A program made the translations under genes and the position numbers. From positions 1 to 47,519 of the forward strand of contig LNEQ01000017.1 in the NCBI GenBank assembly GCA_001464995.1: DNA of 47,519 nt. The letters run 5' to 3'. The stretch is from Actinobacteria bacterium Ga0077541. GTDB lineage: Bacteria; Actinomycetota; Thermoleophilia; Miltoncostaeales; Miltoncostaeaceae. Each line of letters opens with the position of its first letter. The first letter of the stretch is position 1. Of this stretch, positions 38,539 through 45,677 are shown in pieces. The notes beneath the pieces are model-generated. The model saw nothing but the letters and a program-made list of their open reading frames with translations, was not told the DNA's origin and made no database searches.

Positions 38539-39959
38539 TGCTCACACCGCCGCTGCGCCTGCAGCCGTCGGCCGCGTCGCTCGCCGCGGGCTTCGCGCGG
38601 ATCCGGGCCGAGCTCGGGATCCCCGACGGCTTTCCGGCCGCAGCCGAGGCCGAGGCCGAGGCGGCGGCCGCGCCCGCCGCGATGCACGCGGACCGGCGCG
38701 ATCTCGCGCTGGTCACAATCGACCCGCCGGGCGCCCGGGACCTCGATCAGGCGCTGTCGATCGCCGCGCGCGAGGAGGGCGGGTTCCGGGTTCACTACGC
38801 GATCGCCGACGTCGCCGCGCTCGTCGCGCCCGGCGGGCCGGTGGACGCCGAGGCGCGCGAGCGCGGTCTCACGATCTACATGCCCGACCGCCGCACGCCG
38901 CTCCATCCTCCCGCCATCGGGGAGGACCGCGGGAGCCTCCTGCCGGGCGTCGACCGGCCCGCCCTGCTGTGGACGATCGACCTGGACGGTTCCGGCAGCG
39001 TGCTCTCGGCCACGGTGATCCGGGCCATCGTCCGCAGCAGGCGCGCCCTGTCGTACGCGGAGGCCCAGGCCGGGATCGACTCCGGCGCGGGCGATGCGAC
39101 GCTGCTGCTGCTTCGCGAGGTCGGGGGGCTGAGGATCGCGGCGGAGGCAGCCCGGGGCGGCGTCAGCCTGAACGTCCCGGTGCAGGAGGTGGTCCGGGAG
39201 GGCGACGGCTACGCGCTGCGCTACGAGGGCACGCTCCCGGTGGAGGGGTGGAACGCCCAGATCTCCCTGCTCACCGGCGTCTGTGCGGCCGACATCATGG
39301 CCCGGGGCGGCATCGGGATCTTCCGCACCCTCGAGCCGGCCGAGCCCGCGGACCTCGCCTCCCTCCGGCGGAGCGCGGCGACCCTCGGCGTCGACTGGCC
39401 CGAGGGGGTCTCGTACCCGGAGGTCGTGCGCCGCCTCGATCCGGTGCGACCGGCCGACGCGGCGTTCGCCGTCCGGGCCACGCGGCTCTTCCGCGGCGCC
39501 GGCTACGCCGTCTGGCGGGCGGCCGACGGCGACGCCCCTCCGGTGCACGCGGCGATCGCATCCGGATACGCCCACGTAACCGCGCCCCTGCGCCGTCTGG
39601 CCGACCGCTTCGCCGGGGAGATCGCCGTGGCCCTCTGCGCGGGCGACGCGCCGCCCGCGTGGGTCCTCGAGGGCCTCGCCGGCATCCCCGGCGCCATGGC
39701 GTCCGCCGCCGGTCGCGAGAGGCAGGCCGGGCGCGCGGCGGTCGACTACGTCGAGAGCGCCATCCTCGCGGGCCGCGTGGGCGAGACCTTCACCGGCACG
39801 GTCATCGACGTCCGCGAGGGGCGTGCGACCGTGCAGCTGGCCCACCCCGCCGTGGTCGCCCCGCTCGACGCCGACGGCGCGGCCGCGGGCGAGACGATGG
39901 TGGTGCGCCTGTCGGAGGCGGACCCGGCGGAGCGCCGCGTGCGGTTCAGCCGGGCCTAG
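38538..39959 (+). CDS. RNB-domain exoribonuclease (RNase II/R family, short form)
   Basis: A 473-residue 3'-5' exoribonuclease-like protein. The RNB active-site strand reads 'TIDPPGARDLDQALSI': three of the usual four Asp are kept and the fourth is Gln. Later marks are 'FRVHYAIADVAALV', 'ERGLTIYMPDRRTPLHPPAIGEDRGSLLPG', 'HVTAPLRRLADRF' and a C-terminal OB-like domain (about 410-470). The N-terminal cold-shock domains of RNase II/R are missing, as in the short actinobacterial forms. The chosen GTG 38538 is the last base of element D plus two flanking bases, so the natural start may have been displaced. Its end overlaps the convergent adenosyltransferase gene by 14 nt. Confidence 0.87.
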   Translation: MLTPPLRLQPSAASLAAGFARIRAELGIPDGFPAAAEAEAEAAAAPAAMHADRRDLALVTIDPPGARDLDQALSIAAREEGGFRVHYAIADVAALVAPGGPVDAEARERGLTIYMPDRRTPLHPPAIGEDRGSLLPGVDRPALLWTIDLDGSGSVLSATVIRAIVRSRRALSYAEAQAGIDSGAGDATLLLLREVGGLRIAAEAARGGVSLNVPVQEVVREGDGYALRYEGTLPVEGWNAQISLLTGVCAADIMARGGIGIFRTLEPAEPADLASLRRSAATLGVDWPEGVSYPEVVRRLDPVRPADAAFAVRATRLFRGAGYAVWRAADGDAPPVHAAIASGYAHVTAPLRRLADRFAGEIAVALCAGDAPPAWVLEGLAGIPGAMASAAGRERQAGRAAVDYVESAILAGRVGETFTGTVIDVREGRATVQLAHPAVVAPLDADGAAAGETMVVRLSEADPAERRVRFSRA

Positions 39960-40515
39960 AGTCGCCCGGCACCCAGAGCACGTCGCCCCCGGCGTCGCGG
40001 TTCGCGGCGCGCGCGAGGATGAAGAGCAGGTCGGAGAGGCGGTTGAGATAGGAGAGGGCCTCCGGCGTCACCACCTCCGCGTCGGCCAGCGCCACCGTCG
40101 AGCGCTCGGCGCGCCGGCAGACCGTGCGGGCGAGGTGGAGCGCGGCGGCGCCCGGGCTCCCGGCCGGGAGGATGAAGCTGGTGAGGTCGGGCAGCTGCTC
40201 GTTGACCTCGTCGCACCAGCGCTCGAGGCGCTCCACCTGGGCCGGATGCACCCGCAGGCGCGCGCGCCCGGCGTCGCCCGGCGGCACGCACAGGTCGGCG
40301 CCCAGATCGAACAGATCGTTCTGGATCTGCGCCAGCCAGCCGTCGGTGGCCGGCGGCAGGCCCTGGGCGCGGGCCACCCCGATGGCGGCGTTCAGCTCGT
40401 CGACGTCGCCGAAGGCCACGACGCGGGCGCTGGTCTTGCGTGCGCGGCTCATGTCGCCGAGGTGGGTGTCCCCCTCGTCGCCGAGCCGGGTGTAGATGCG
40501 GGTGAGCCGGACCAC
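39946..40515 (-). CDS. PduO-type ATP:cob(I)alamin adenosyltransferase
   Basis: A 189-residue PduO/MMAB-type enzyme that makes adenosylcobalamin from cob(I)alamin and ATP. Marks are the N-terminal ATP motif 'TRIYTRLGDEGDTHLGD', 'DELNAAIGVAR', 'VCRRAERS' with the substrate-binding Arg residues and 'SYLNRLSDLLFILAR-A-A-N'. Length is normal. A TATAGT -10 box 6 nt before GTG 40515 suggests a leaderless transcript. No B12-dependent enzyme lies in the window. It overlaps the RNB gene tail-to-tail. Confidence 0.93.
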   Translation of the reverse strand: MVRLTRIYTRLGDEGDTHLGDMSRARKTSARVVAFGDVDELNAAIGVARAQGLPPATDGWLAQIQNDLFDLGADLCVPPGDAGRARLRVHPAQVERLERWCDEVNEQLPDLTSFILPAGSPGAAALHLARTVCRRAERSTVALADAEVVTPEALSYLNRLSDLLFILARAANRDAGGDVLWVPGDSRPG

Positions 40516-40521
40516 TCCGCG

Positions 40522-40527
40522 ACTATA
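40522..40527 (-). promoter_or_regulatory. -10 box (TATAGT) of a leaderless promoter
   Basis: On the minus strand TATAGT ends 6 nt before the GTG at 40515, the same geometry as at 903, 7651 and 8716. Confidence 0.6.
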
Positions 40528-40551
40528 GGGGCAGCGCCTGCGGCCGCGTCC

Positions 40552-41016
40552 CTACTTCGGGGCCATCAGGTTGACCGTGAAGTAGATGAGCCCGGTGCAG
40601 TCGCGCGCCGCACCCACCCCGGTCAGCCGGTACTCGCGGGCCATCATGTTGGCGCGGTGCGAGGGGCTGTTCAGCATGGCCTGGAAGGCCTCGCCCGCAC
40701 TGGGGGCCATGGCGATGTTCTGCGCGCCGGCCCGTCCGTGCGCCCACGCCATCCCCCCGCGGGAGTGCGCGAAGCGCGCCCCACGGGCCATGGCGAGGCT
40801 CTTCTTGCGCCCCTGCTTCAGGAGCTCGGCCTGCTTGACGACCTTCGGGACCCTCTCGGCCCGCCGCTGGGCGTTGATCAGGCTGGTCATGACGGCCTCG
40901 TCGGCGGGTGACACGGTCGCCTTGCAGGCGGGTGCCGCGCTCGCCGCCGATGGGAGGAGTCCGGCGAAGAGACCGGTCGCCACCAGGGTGAGTCCTGCAC
41001 GCAGGGTTCCGCGCAT
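40552..41016 (-). CDS. Secreted CAP/SCP-domain protein
   Basis: A 154-residue secreted protein: signal peptide (MRGTLRAGLTLVATGLFAGLLPSAASA) followed by a single CAP (SCP/PR-1) domain with 'VMTSLINAQRRAERVPKV', 'RFAHSRGG', 'GAQNIAMAP', 'AFQAMLNSPSHRANMMAREYRLTGVGAA'. The conserved His residues (FAHS and SHRANM) are present. Bacterial CAP proteins have poorly known roles, some in lipid or peptidoglycan binding. Two Cys (about C31 and near the end) may form a disulfide. A good promoter lies 58 bp upstream. Confidence 0.85.
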   Translation of the reverse strand: MRGTLRAGLTLVATGLFAGLLPSAASAAPACKATVSPADEAVMTSLINAQRRAERVPKVVKQAELLKQGRKKSLAMARGARFAHSRGGMAWAHGRAGAQNIAMAPSAGEAFQAMLNSPSHRANMMAREYRLTGVGAARDCTGLIYFTVNLMAPK

Positions 41017-41073
41017 CCATCGTCCTCCCGGGTCGGGGGCACATCGTTTCCGGGCGCCTCAGGGCACTCGGCG

Positions 41074-41102
41074 ACCCTACGGAAGGGCGTAAGTGCTCTC
41101 AA
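41074..41102 (-). promoter_or_regulatory. Promoter of the CAP-domain gene (TTGAGA - 17 nt - TAGGGT)
   Basis: On the minus strand TTGAGA (41102-41097) and TAGGGT (41079-41074) have an ideal 17-nt spacer and lie about 58 nt before the ATG at 41016. Upstream, 41103-41198 is clearly AT-richer than its surroundings and holds no gene, a possible upstream control region. Confidence 0.6.
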
Positions 41103-41198
41103 GGATGGTTGCGGTTTCCTCACAACTAGCCTGCAAATAGCGGAGATATGTGCTGAACACGAACTTGTCAGAAGCTGACGGGAATCCTCTGCAAATCC

Positions 41199-42605
41199 TC
41201 ATCCGGACCAGTTCCTGACGAAACGCAGAGCCTGCTCGCGGGTGCGCAGGACACCCACGGTCTGCCCCTCGCGGAGGGCGTCGAGCAGGGGCACCAGCCA
41301 CGGCCCGGGATCGCGCCCGAGGATGCGCGCGACCTCGTCGCCGGGCAGAAGGGGGCGCTGTGGTGGGCGGTCGGCCAGCGTGAAGTGGGCGTCCATCACC
41401 TCGCGGGCCAGCACGAGGTGTCGCGCGATCGCCGACTCGGACGTGCGCGGGCCGCGGGTCGCCAAGCGATCGGCCACCGAGAGCACGATGATCTCCACCT
41501 CCGACGGGGACGTGAGGCGCAGGTAGCGGTCGATCTGGCGCAGGGAGAGCGGCGTGCGGTGCACCATGAAGCCGAGCGGCAGGTGCCATCGGACGCCGCG
41601 CACCACGAAGTCCCGCAGGCGCGCGGAGGTGCGCAGACGGCGCATCAGCGCCTCCGCCATCTCGGCGCCGACACGATCGTGGCCCATGAACGTGACCCGG
41701 CCCTCGGGGGTGACCCCGCGCGTCGCCGGCTTTGCCATGTCGTGCAGCAGCGCCGCGAGCATCAGCCCGCCCCGGCAGGTGATCTCGTCGGCGAGGGGCG
41801 CCGCCATCGCGTCGCGCACCCTCCCGGCCCGCCCGCGGAAGACGGGCTCGGGGTCGTCGGCGGTCTCCCGGGCCCTCTGCACCACCTCGAGGACGTGGCC
41901 GAGGACGTCGGCGTGGTGGTAGGCGCTCTGATCCATGCCACGGCAGGCCTCGAGCTCGGGCACGAGGGCGCCGAGCACCCCCAGGTCGTCGAGGAGGCGA
42001 AAGGCCTCGTCGGGGCGTGGCAGCGAGACGACCCGGGCGAGCTCGTCGGCCAGCCGCTCACCCGGCGAGCCCCAGATAAGGGCCGCGTCGCGGCGGGCCA
42101 CGGCGGCGGTCGCCGGATCGATCGCGAACCCCGTCTGCCCGGCGATGCGCGCCAGCCGCAGCAGGCGCACCGGGTCGTCCGAGAGCGCCGCGTCGCCCAC
42201 CAGCCGTAGGCGGCGTGCGGCGAGGTCGTCGAGGCCGCCGTGGAGGTCGATCACCGGCTCCCCCCGCTCCACCGGAAGCGCCAGGGCGTTGACGGTGAGG
42301 TCGCGGCGGCCCAGATCCTCGGCGAGGGTGGCCCCCTGCAGGGGCGTGATGTCGATCTGGAAGGGGAGCGCCCCGCCCTGGACGCGCCACGCGCCGAACG
42401 CGCGCGACAGCCGGAAGCGCGTGGCGCCGTGCGCCCGCGCGAGGGCGCCGGCGGCCGCGGCGGCGTCACCGCGCACCGCGATGTCGAGGTCGTACGCGGA
42501 CGGCCCGTCCGCCAGCGCGTCGCGGACGCTGCCGCCCACCACCCACGCGTCGCCGGCCAGCGGCGCGAGCGGTGCGCGGAGGGCGTCGAGAGCGGCCGCG
42601 CTCAC
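41199..42605 (-). CDS. CCA tRNA nucleotidyltransferase / poly(A) polymerase family, HD domain
   Basis: A 468-residue class II nucleotidyltransferase that probably adds or repairs the CCA end of tRNAs. The head has GGSVRD (24-29) and D39-L-D41 metal residues, then 'RRDLTVNALAL' and the neck 'SDDPVRLLRLARIAGQTGF'. The C-terminal half is an HD phosphohydrolase-like domain ('ALLHDMAKPATR', 'MGHDRVGAEMAEAL') as in many bacterial CCA enzymes. GTG start overlaps the alr stop (GTGA). CCA-adding and poly(A) polymerases cannot be separated by eye. Confidence 0.9.
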   Translation of the reverse strand: MSAAALDALRAPLAPLAGDAWVVGGSVRDALADGPSAYDLDIAVRGDAAAAAGALARAHGATRFRLSRAFGAWRVQGGALPFQIDITPLQGATLAEDLGRRDLTVNALALPVERGEPVIDLHGGLDDLAARRLRLVGDAALSDDPVRLLRLARIAGQTGFAIDPATAAVARRDAALIWGSPGERLADELARVVSLPRPDEAFRLLDDLGVLGALVPELEACRGMDQSAYHHADVLGHVLEVVQRARETADDPEPVFRGRAGRVRDAMAAPLADEITCRGGLMLAALLHDMAKPATRGVTPEGRVTFMGHDRVGAEMAEALMRRLRTSARLRDFVVRGVRWHLPLGFMVHRTPLSLRQIDRYLRLTSPSEVEIIVLSVADRLATRGPRTSESAIARHLVLAREVMDAHFTLADRPPQRPLLPGDEVARILGRDPGPWLVPLLDALREGQTVGVLRTREQALRFVRNWSG

Positions 42606-43720
42606 CCCTCGTGGACCCGCGGGATCCGCGGCCCGACCGCGCAGGTCACCTCGTAGTTGATCGTCCCCCTCCACGCCGCGACATCCTCGGCGGTGATCCG
42701 CTCGGGCCCCCGGGCACCGATGAGCACGACCTCCTCCCCCACCGTCTCGGCGCCCTCGGGTCCGAGATCGACCGTGAGCTGGTCCATCGAGATCGTCCCG
42801 ATCACCGGCACCCGCCGCCCTCCCGCGAGCACCTGCGCGCCGGCCGGCGACAGGCAGCGCGCGTATCCGTCGGCGTACCCCACCGGCACCAGCCCGACGC
42901 GCGTGCCGCGCGCCGCCCGCCAGACGCGCCCGTAGCCGACGCTCTCGCGCGAGCGCAGCGTCTTGACCGAGGCCAGGTAGGAGGTCCACGACATCGCCGG
43001 GCGCAGTCCGTGCTCCGACGGATCGCCGCCGAAGGGCGAGCACCCGTAGATCGAGATGCCGCAGCGGACCATGTCGAACGCGGCCGAGGGATCGCGCAGC
43101 GTGGCGGCCGAGTTCGCGGCGTGGACGACGGCGCCGGGGAAGCGGCCGCGGATCGCCGCGACCGCCGAGCGGAAGCGCACGAGCTGCTCGGACATGAACG
43201 ACGCGTTCTCCCCCGCCGTGTCGTCGGAGGTCGCGAAGTGGGTCATCAGGCCGGCGACGCGGATGTGCTCGCCGGTCGCGGCGGCCGCCTCCACGAGGGC
43301 CGCGATGTCCTCCGGGCGGGCGCCCAGGCGCCCCATGCCCGTGTCGAGCTTGAGGTGCACGCCGGGCGCCGACGGGCCCGCGGCCGCCGCGCGCCGGACC
43401 CCCTCGGGCGTCCACGCGGTGACCTCGGCGCCGGACGCCGCCGCGCGGCCCCATTCACCCCCGGTCAGCGGTCCCAGGATCAGGATCGGGGCGTCGATGC
43501 CCGCGCCCCGGAGCTCCTCGGCCTCGGTCACGGTGGCCACGCCGAGACACGACGCGCCGCCGGAGAGCGCGGCGCGCGCGGCGGGCACGGCGCCGTGGCC
43601 GTAGCCGGCGGCCTTCACCACGGCCATCAGCCGCGCACCGCCGGCGGCCCGGGACATGACGCCCACGTTGTGGCGTATGGCGCCGAGGTCGATCCGGGCG
43701 ACCGCCCGCTCGGCGCTCAC
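42602..43720 (-). CDS. alr: Alanine racemase
   Basis: A 372-residue PLP enzyme that makes D-alanine for peptidoglycan. The PLP lysine is K36 in 'MAVVKAAGYGHG' (usually KADGYGHG or KANAYGHG; the Asp/Asn is Ala here), with 'LKLDTGMGRLG', 'HAANSAATL', 'VRCGISIYG', the catalytic Tyr in 'SVGYGRVW' and 'IGTISMDQLTVDLG'. GTG start 43720 overlaps the upstream stop by 4 nt. It forms a coupled run nnr-alr-cca, so cell-wall precursor supply is co-transcribed with metabolite repair. Confidence 0.95.
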   Translation of the reverse strand: MSAERAVARIDLGAIRHNVGVMSRAAGGARLMAVVKAAGYGHGAVPAARAALSGGASCLGVATVTEAEELRGAGIDAPILILGPLTGGEWGRAAASGAEVTAWTPEGVRRAAAAGPSAPGVHLKLDTGMGRLGARPEDIAALVEAAAATGEHIRVAGLMTHFATSDDTAGENASFMSEQLVRFRSAVAAIRGRFPGAVVHAANSAATLRDPSAAFDMVRCGISIYGCSPFGGDPSEHGLRPAMSWTSYLASVKTLRSRESVGYGRVWRAARGTRVGLVPVGYADGYARCLSPAGAQVLAGGRRVPVIGTISMDQLTVDLGPEGAETVGEEVVLIGARGPERITAEDVAAWRGTINYEVTCAVGPRIPRVHEG

Positions 43721-45264
43721 CGGCGACCCTCGGCCAGCGCCTCGGGCAGGGCCTCGAGCACGTCGGAGGCGATCGTCCCGTCGCCGCGGTCGGCCAGCTC
43801 CCCCGCGCGCGCGTGCACGGCCACCGCGCACGCGGCGGCGGCGAGCGGCTCCATGCCCTTGGCGAGGAACGCGGCGATGGTCCCCGTGAGGACGTCGCCG
43901 GTGCCGGCGGTGGCGAGGGCCGGCGAGCCGCCGGCGTTCACGATCGTGTCGCCCGCGGGCGACGCCGTGATCGTCGCGCGCCCCTTGAGCACCACCACGG
44001 CGCCCGAGCGGCGCGCGAGCTCACCGGCGCACGCGAGCCGGTCGGCGTCGACGGCGGCCCTCTCGCGGCCGAGCAGCCGGGCGGCCTCGCCGGAGTGGGG
44101 CGTCAGCACCGTCGGATGCCGCCGGCCGGCGAGCCGCTCGGGCTCGGCGCCCAGGTGCCAGAGGCCGTCCGCGTCGAGCACCACGGGACGCTCGAGGCGG
44201 TCGAGGAGCGCGAGCAGGGCGTCGGTGGTCTCCTGCGCGCGCCCAACCCCCGGGCCCAGTGCGACCGCCGAGACGCGGGCCGCCTGGCCGAGCACGGCGT
44301 CCACCGACCGGCCCCCGAGGTGACCCGCCGCGTCGGGGACCCCGGCGCACATGACCTCGAGCAGGTGCGCGGCCACCGCGGGCTGCACCGCCTCCGGCGT
44401 CGCCAGGACCGTGAGGCCCGCCCCGGCGCGCAGGGTCGCCCGCGCCGCGAGGCTCGCCGCGCCCGTGAGCCCCGGGGAGCCGGCCACCACCAGCACGGCG
44501 CCCGACGCGTACTTGTCGGAGCCAGCCCCCTTGGGCGGCACGGCCGCGGCCACCCCCGGCCCGGCGAGCCAGGCGACCGGCGTCAGGGAGACTGCCGAGG
44601 GGACGCCGATGTCAGCCACCACGACGCGGCCCGCCATCGCGGCTCCCGGGGTGACCCGGAGTCCGGCCATGTCACCGTGGAAGGTCACGGTGAGACCGGC
44701 CCGCACGCAGGCGCCCTCCACCCGCCCGCTGTCCGCATCGACCCCCGAGGGGACGTCGAGGGCGACGACGGGGCCCGCGTGCACGTCCATCCACGCGATC
44801 GCCGCGGCTGCCGGCTCGCGCGGCGCGCCGGAGGCACCCGTGCCGAGGAGCGCATCGACCACGATGGCGTCCGCCGCGGGCGGCTCGGCCCCCGCGAGAT
44901 CCTCGACGGCGATTCCGATGCCGGCGGCGATCGTCGTCATCGTCGCCGCGTCGGGGGTGCGGGGGGCGGCTCCGCCCGGCGCGAGCACCCGGACCGACAG
45001 GCCCGCTTCGGCGAGGTGGCGCGCGACGACCATGCCGTCGCCGCCGTTGTTGCCGGTGCCGACGACGACGACGGCCGCCCGGGCGCCCGGATGCGCCTCG
45101 CGGATCGCGGCGGCGGCGGCGAGGCCCGCTCGCTCCATCAGCAGGATCGACGGCATCCCGTGGTCCTCGGACGCGGCGCGATCGGCCTCGCGCATGGCGT
45201 CACGGTCGAAGAGCGGTGTACAGCCCGGCAGGGGCGGTGGCTGCGATGAGCGGGCGATGGGCAC
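43717..45264 (-). CDS. nnr: Bifunctional NAD(P)H-hydrate epimerase / ADP-dependent dehydratase
   Basis: A 515-residue fusion that repairs hydrated NAD(P)H. The N-terminal YjeF_N epimerase domain (about 1-215) has 'MREADRAASEDHGMPSILLMERAG', 'VVGTGNNGGDGMVVARHL' and 'ALDVPSGVDADSG'. The C-terminal carbohydrate-kinase-like dehydratase (about 225-515) has 'KYASGAVLVVAGSPGLTGAASLAARATLRAGAG' and 'NAGGSPALATAGTGDVLTGTIAAFLAKGM'. The start at GTG 45264 has AGGA about 7 nt upstream; an earlier GTG (45288) lacks this. Overlaps alr by 4 nt. Confidence 0.94.
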   Translation of the reverse strand: MPIARSSQPPPLPGCTPLFDRDAMREADRAASEDHGMPSILLMERAGLAAAAAIREAHPGARAAVVVVGTGNNGGDGMVVARHLAEAGLSVRVLAPGGAAPRTPDAATMTTIAAGIGIAVEDLAGAEPPAADAIVVDALLGTGASGAPREPAAAAIAWMDVHAGPVVALDVPSGVDADSGRVEGACVRAGLTVTFHGDMAGLRVTPGAAMAGRVVVADIGVPSAVSLTPVAWLAGPGVAAAVPPKGAGSDKYASGAVLVVAGSPGLTGAASLAARATLRAGAGLTVLATPEAVQPAVAAHLLEVMCAGVPDAAGHLGGRSVDAVLGQAARVSAVALGPGVGRAQETTDALLALLDRLERPVVLDADGLWHLGAEPERLAGRRHPTVLTPHSGEAARLLGRERAAVDADRLACAGELARRSGAVVVLKGRATITASPAGDTIVNAGGSPALATAGTGDVLTGTIAAFLAKGMEPLAAAACAVAVHARAGELADRGDGTIASDVLEALPEALAEGRR

Positions 45265-45301
45265 GCCCCATCCTTTCACGGACGGCACGTCCGGCCGGGC
45301 G

Positions 45302-45667
45302 TCAGCCCTCGGCGATGGCGAAGGCGATCGCCGAATCGCGCCCGTGCGTCAGCGAGATGTGGATGACGGTGACCCCGAGTGCCGCACCCCGCTCGGCATA
45401 ACGGCCGTGGAGCGCGATCGTCGGCGCCCCGCGTCCGCGCACCACCTCGACCTCGCGCCAGCGGGTCATGCCGATCCCGAGGGCCTTCCCGACCGCCTCC
45501 TTGGCGGCGAAGCGGGCGGCGAAGTGCTGGGGCGGGAACTTGCGCGAGAGGCAGTAGGCCGCCTCGGCCTCCGTGAAGCACCGCTCCGCCAGGCGCGGGC
45601 GCTTGGCGAGGGACGCGGCGAAGCGGTCGATCTCGACCACGTCCACGCCGACGCCCAGGATCGCCAA
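45302..45667 (-). CDS. acpS: Holo-[acyl-carrier-protein] synthase
   Basis: A 121-residue AcpS, which transfers phosphopantetheine from CoA to acyl carrier protein. Marks are the start 'ILGVGVDVVEIDRF' with the Mg-binding Asp, 'CFTEAEAAYC', the catalytic 'HFAARFAAKEAVGKALG' with Glu and Lys, and 'HISLTHGRDSAIAFAIAE'. Length is normal. The start is TTG 45667, 10 nt after the glmS stop, so it is probably in one operon with glmS upstream and nnr downstream. Confidence 0.95.
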   Translation of the reverse strand: MAILGVGVDVVEIDRFAASLAKRPRLAERCFTEAEAAYCLSRKFPPQHFAARFAAKEAVGKALGIGMTRWREVEVVRGRGAPTIALHGRYAERGAALGVTVIHISLTHGRDSAIAFAIAEG

Positions 45668-45677
45668 CTCTCAGCCT

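Noticed and set aside
38369-40051. A 560-codon plus-strand frame overlapping the RNB gene
   Set aside because: Low-complexity Arg/Gly-rich product and overlaps a recognisable exoribonuclease in another frame.
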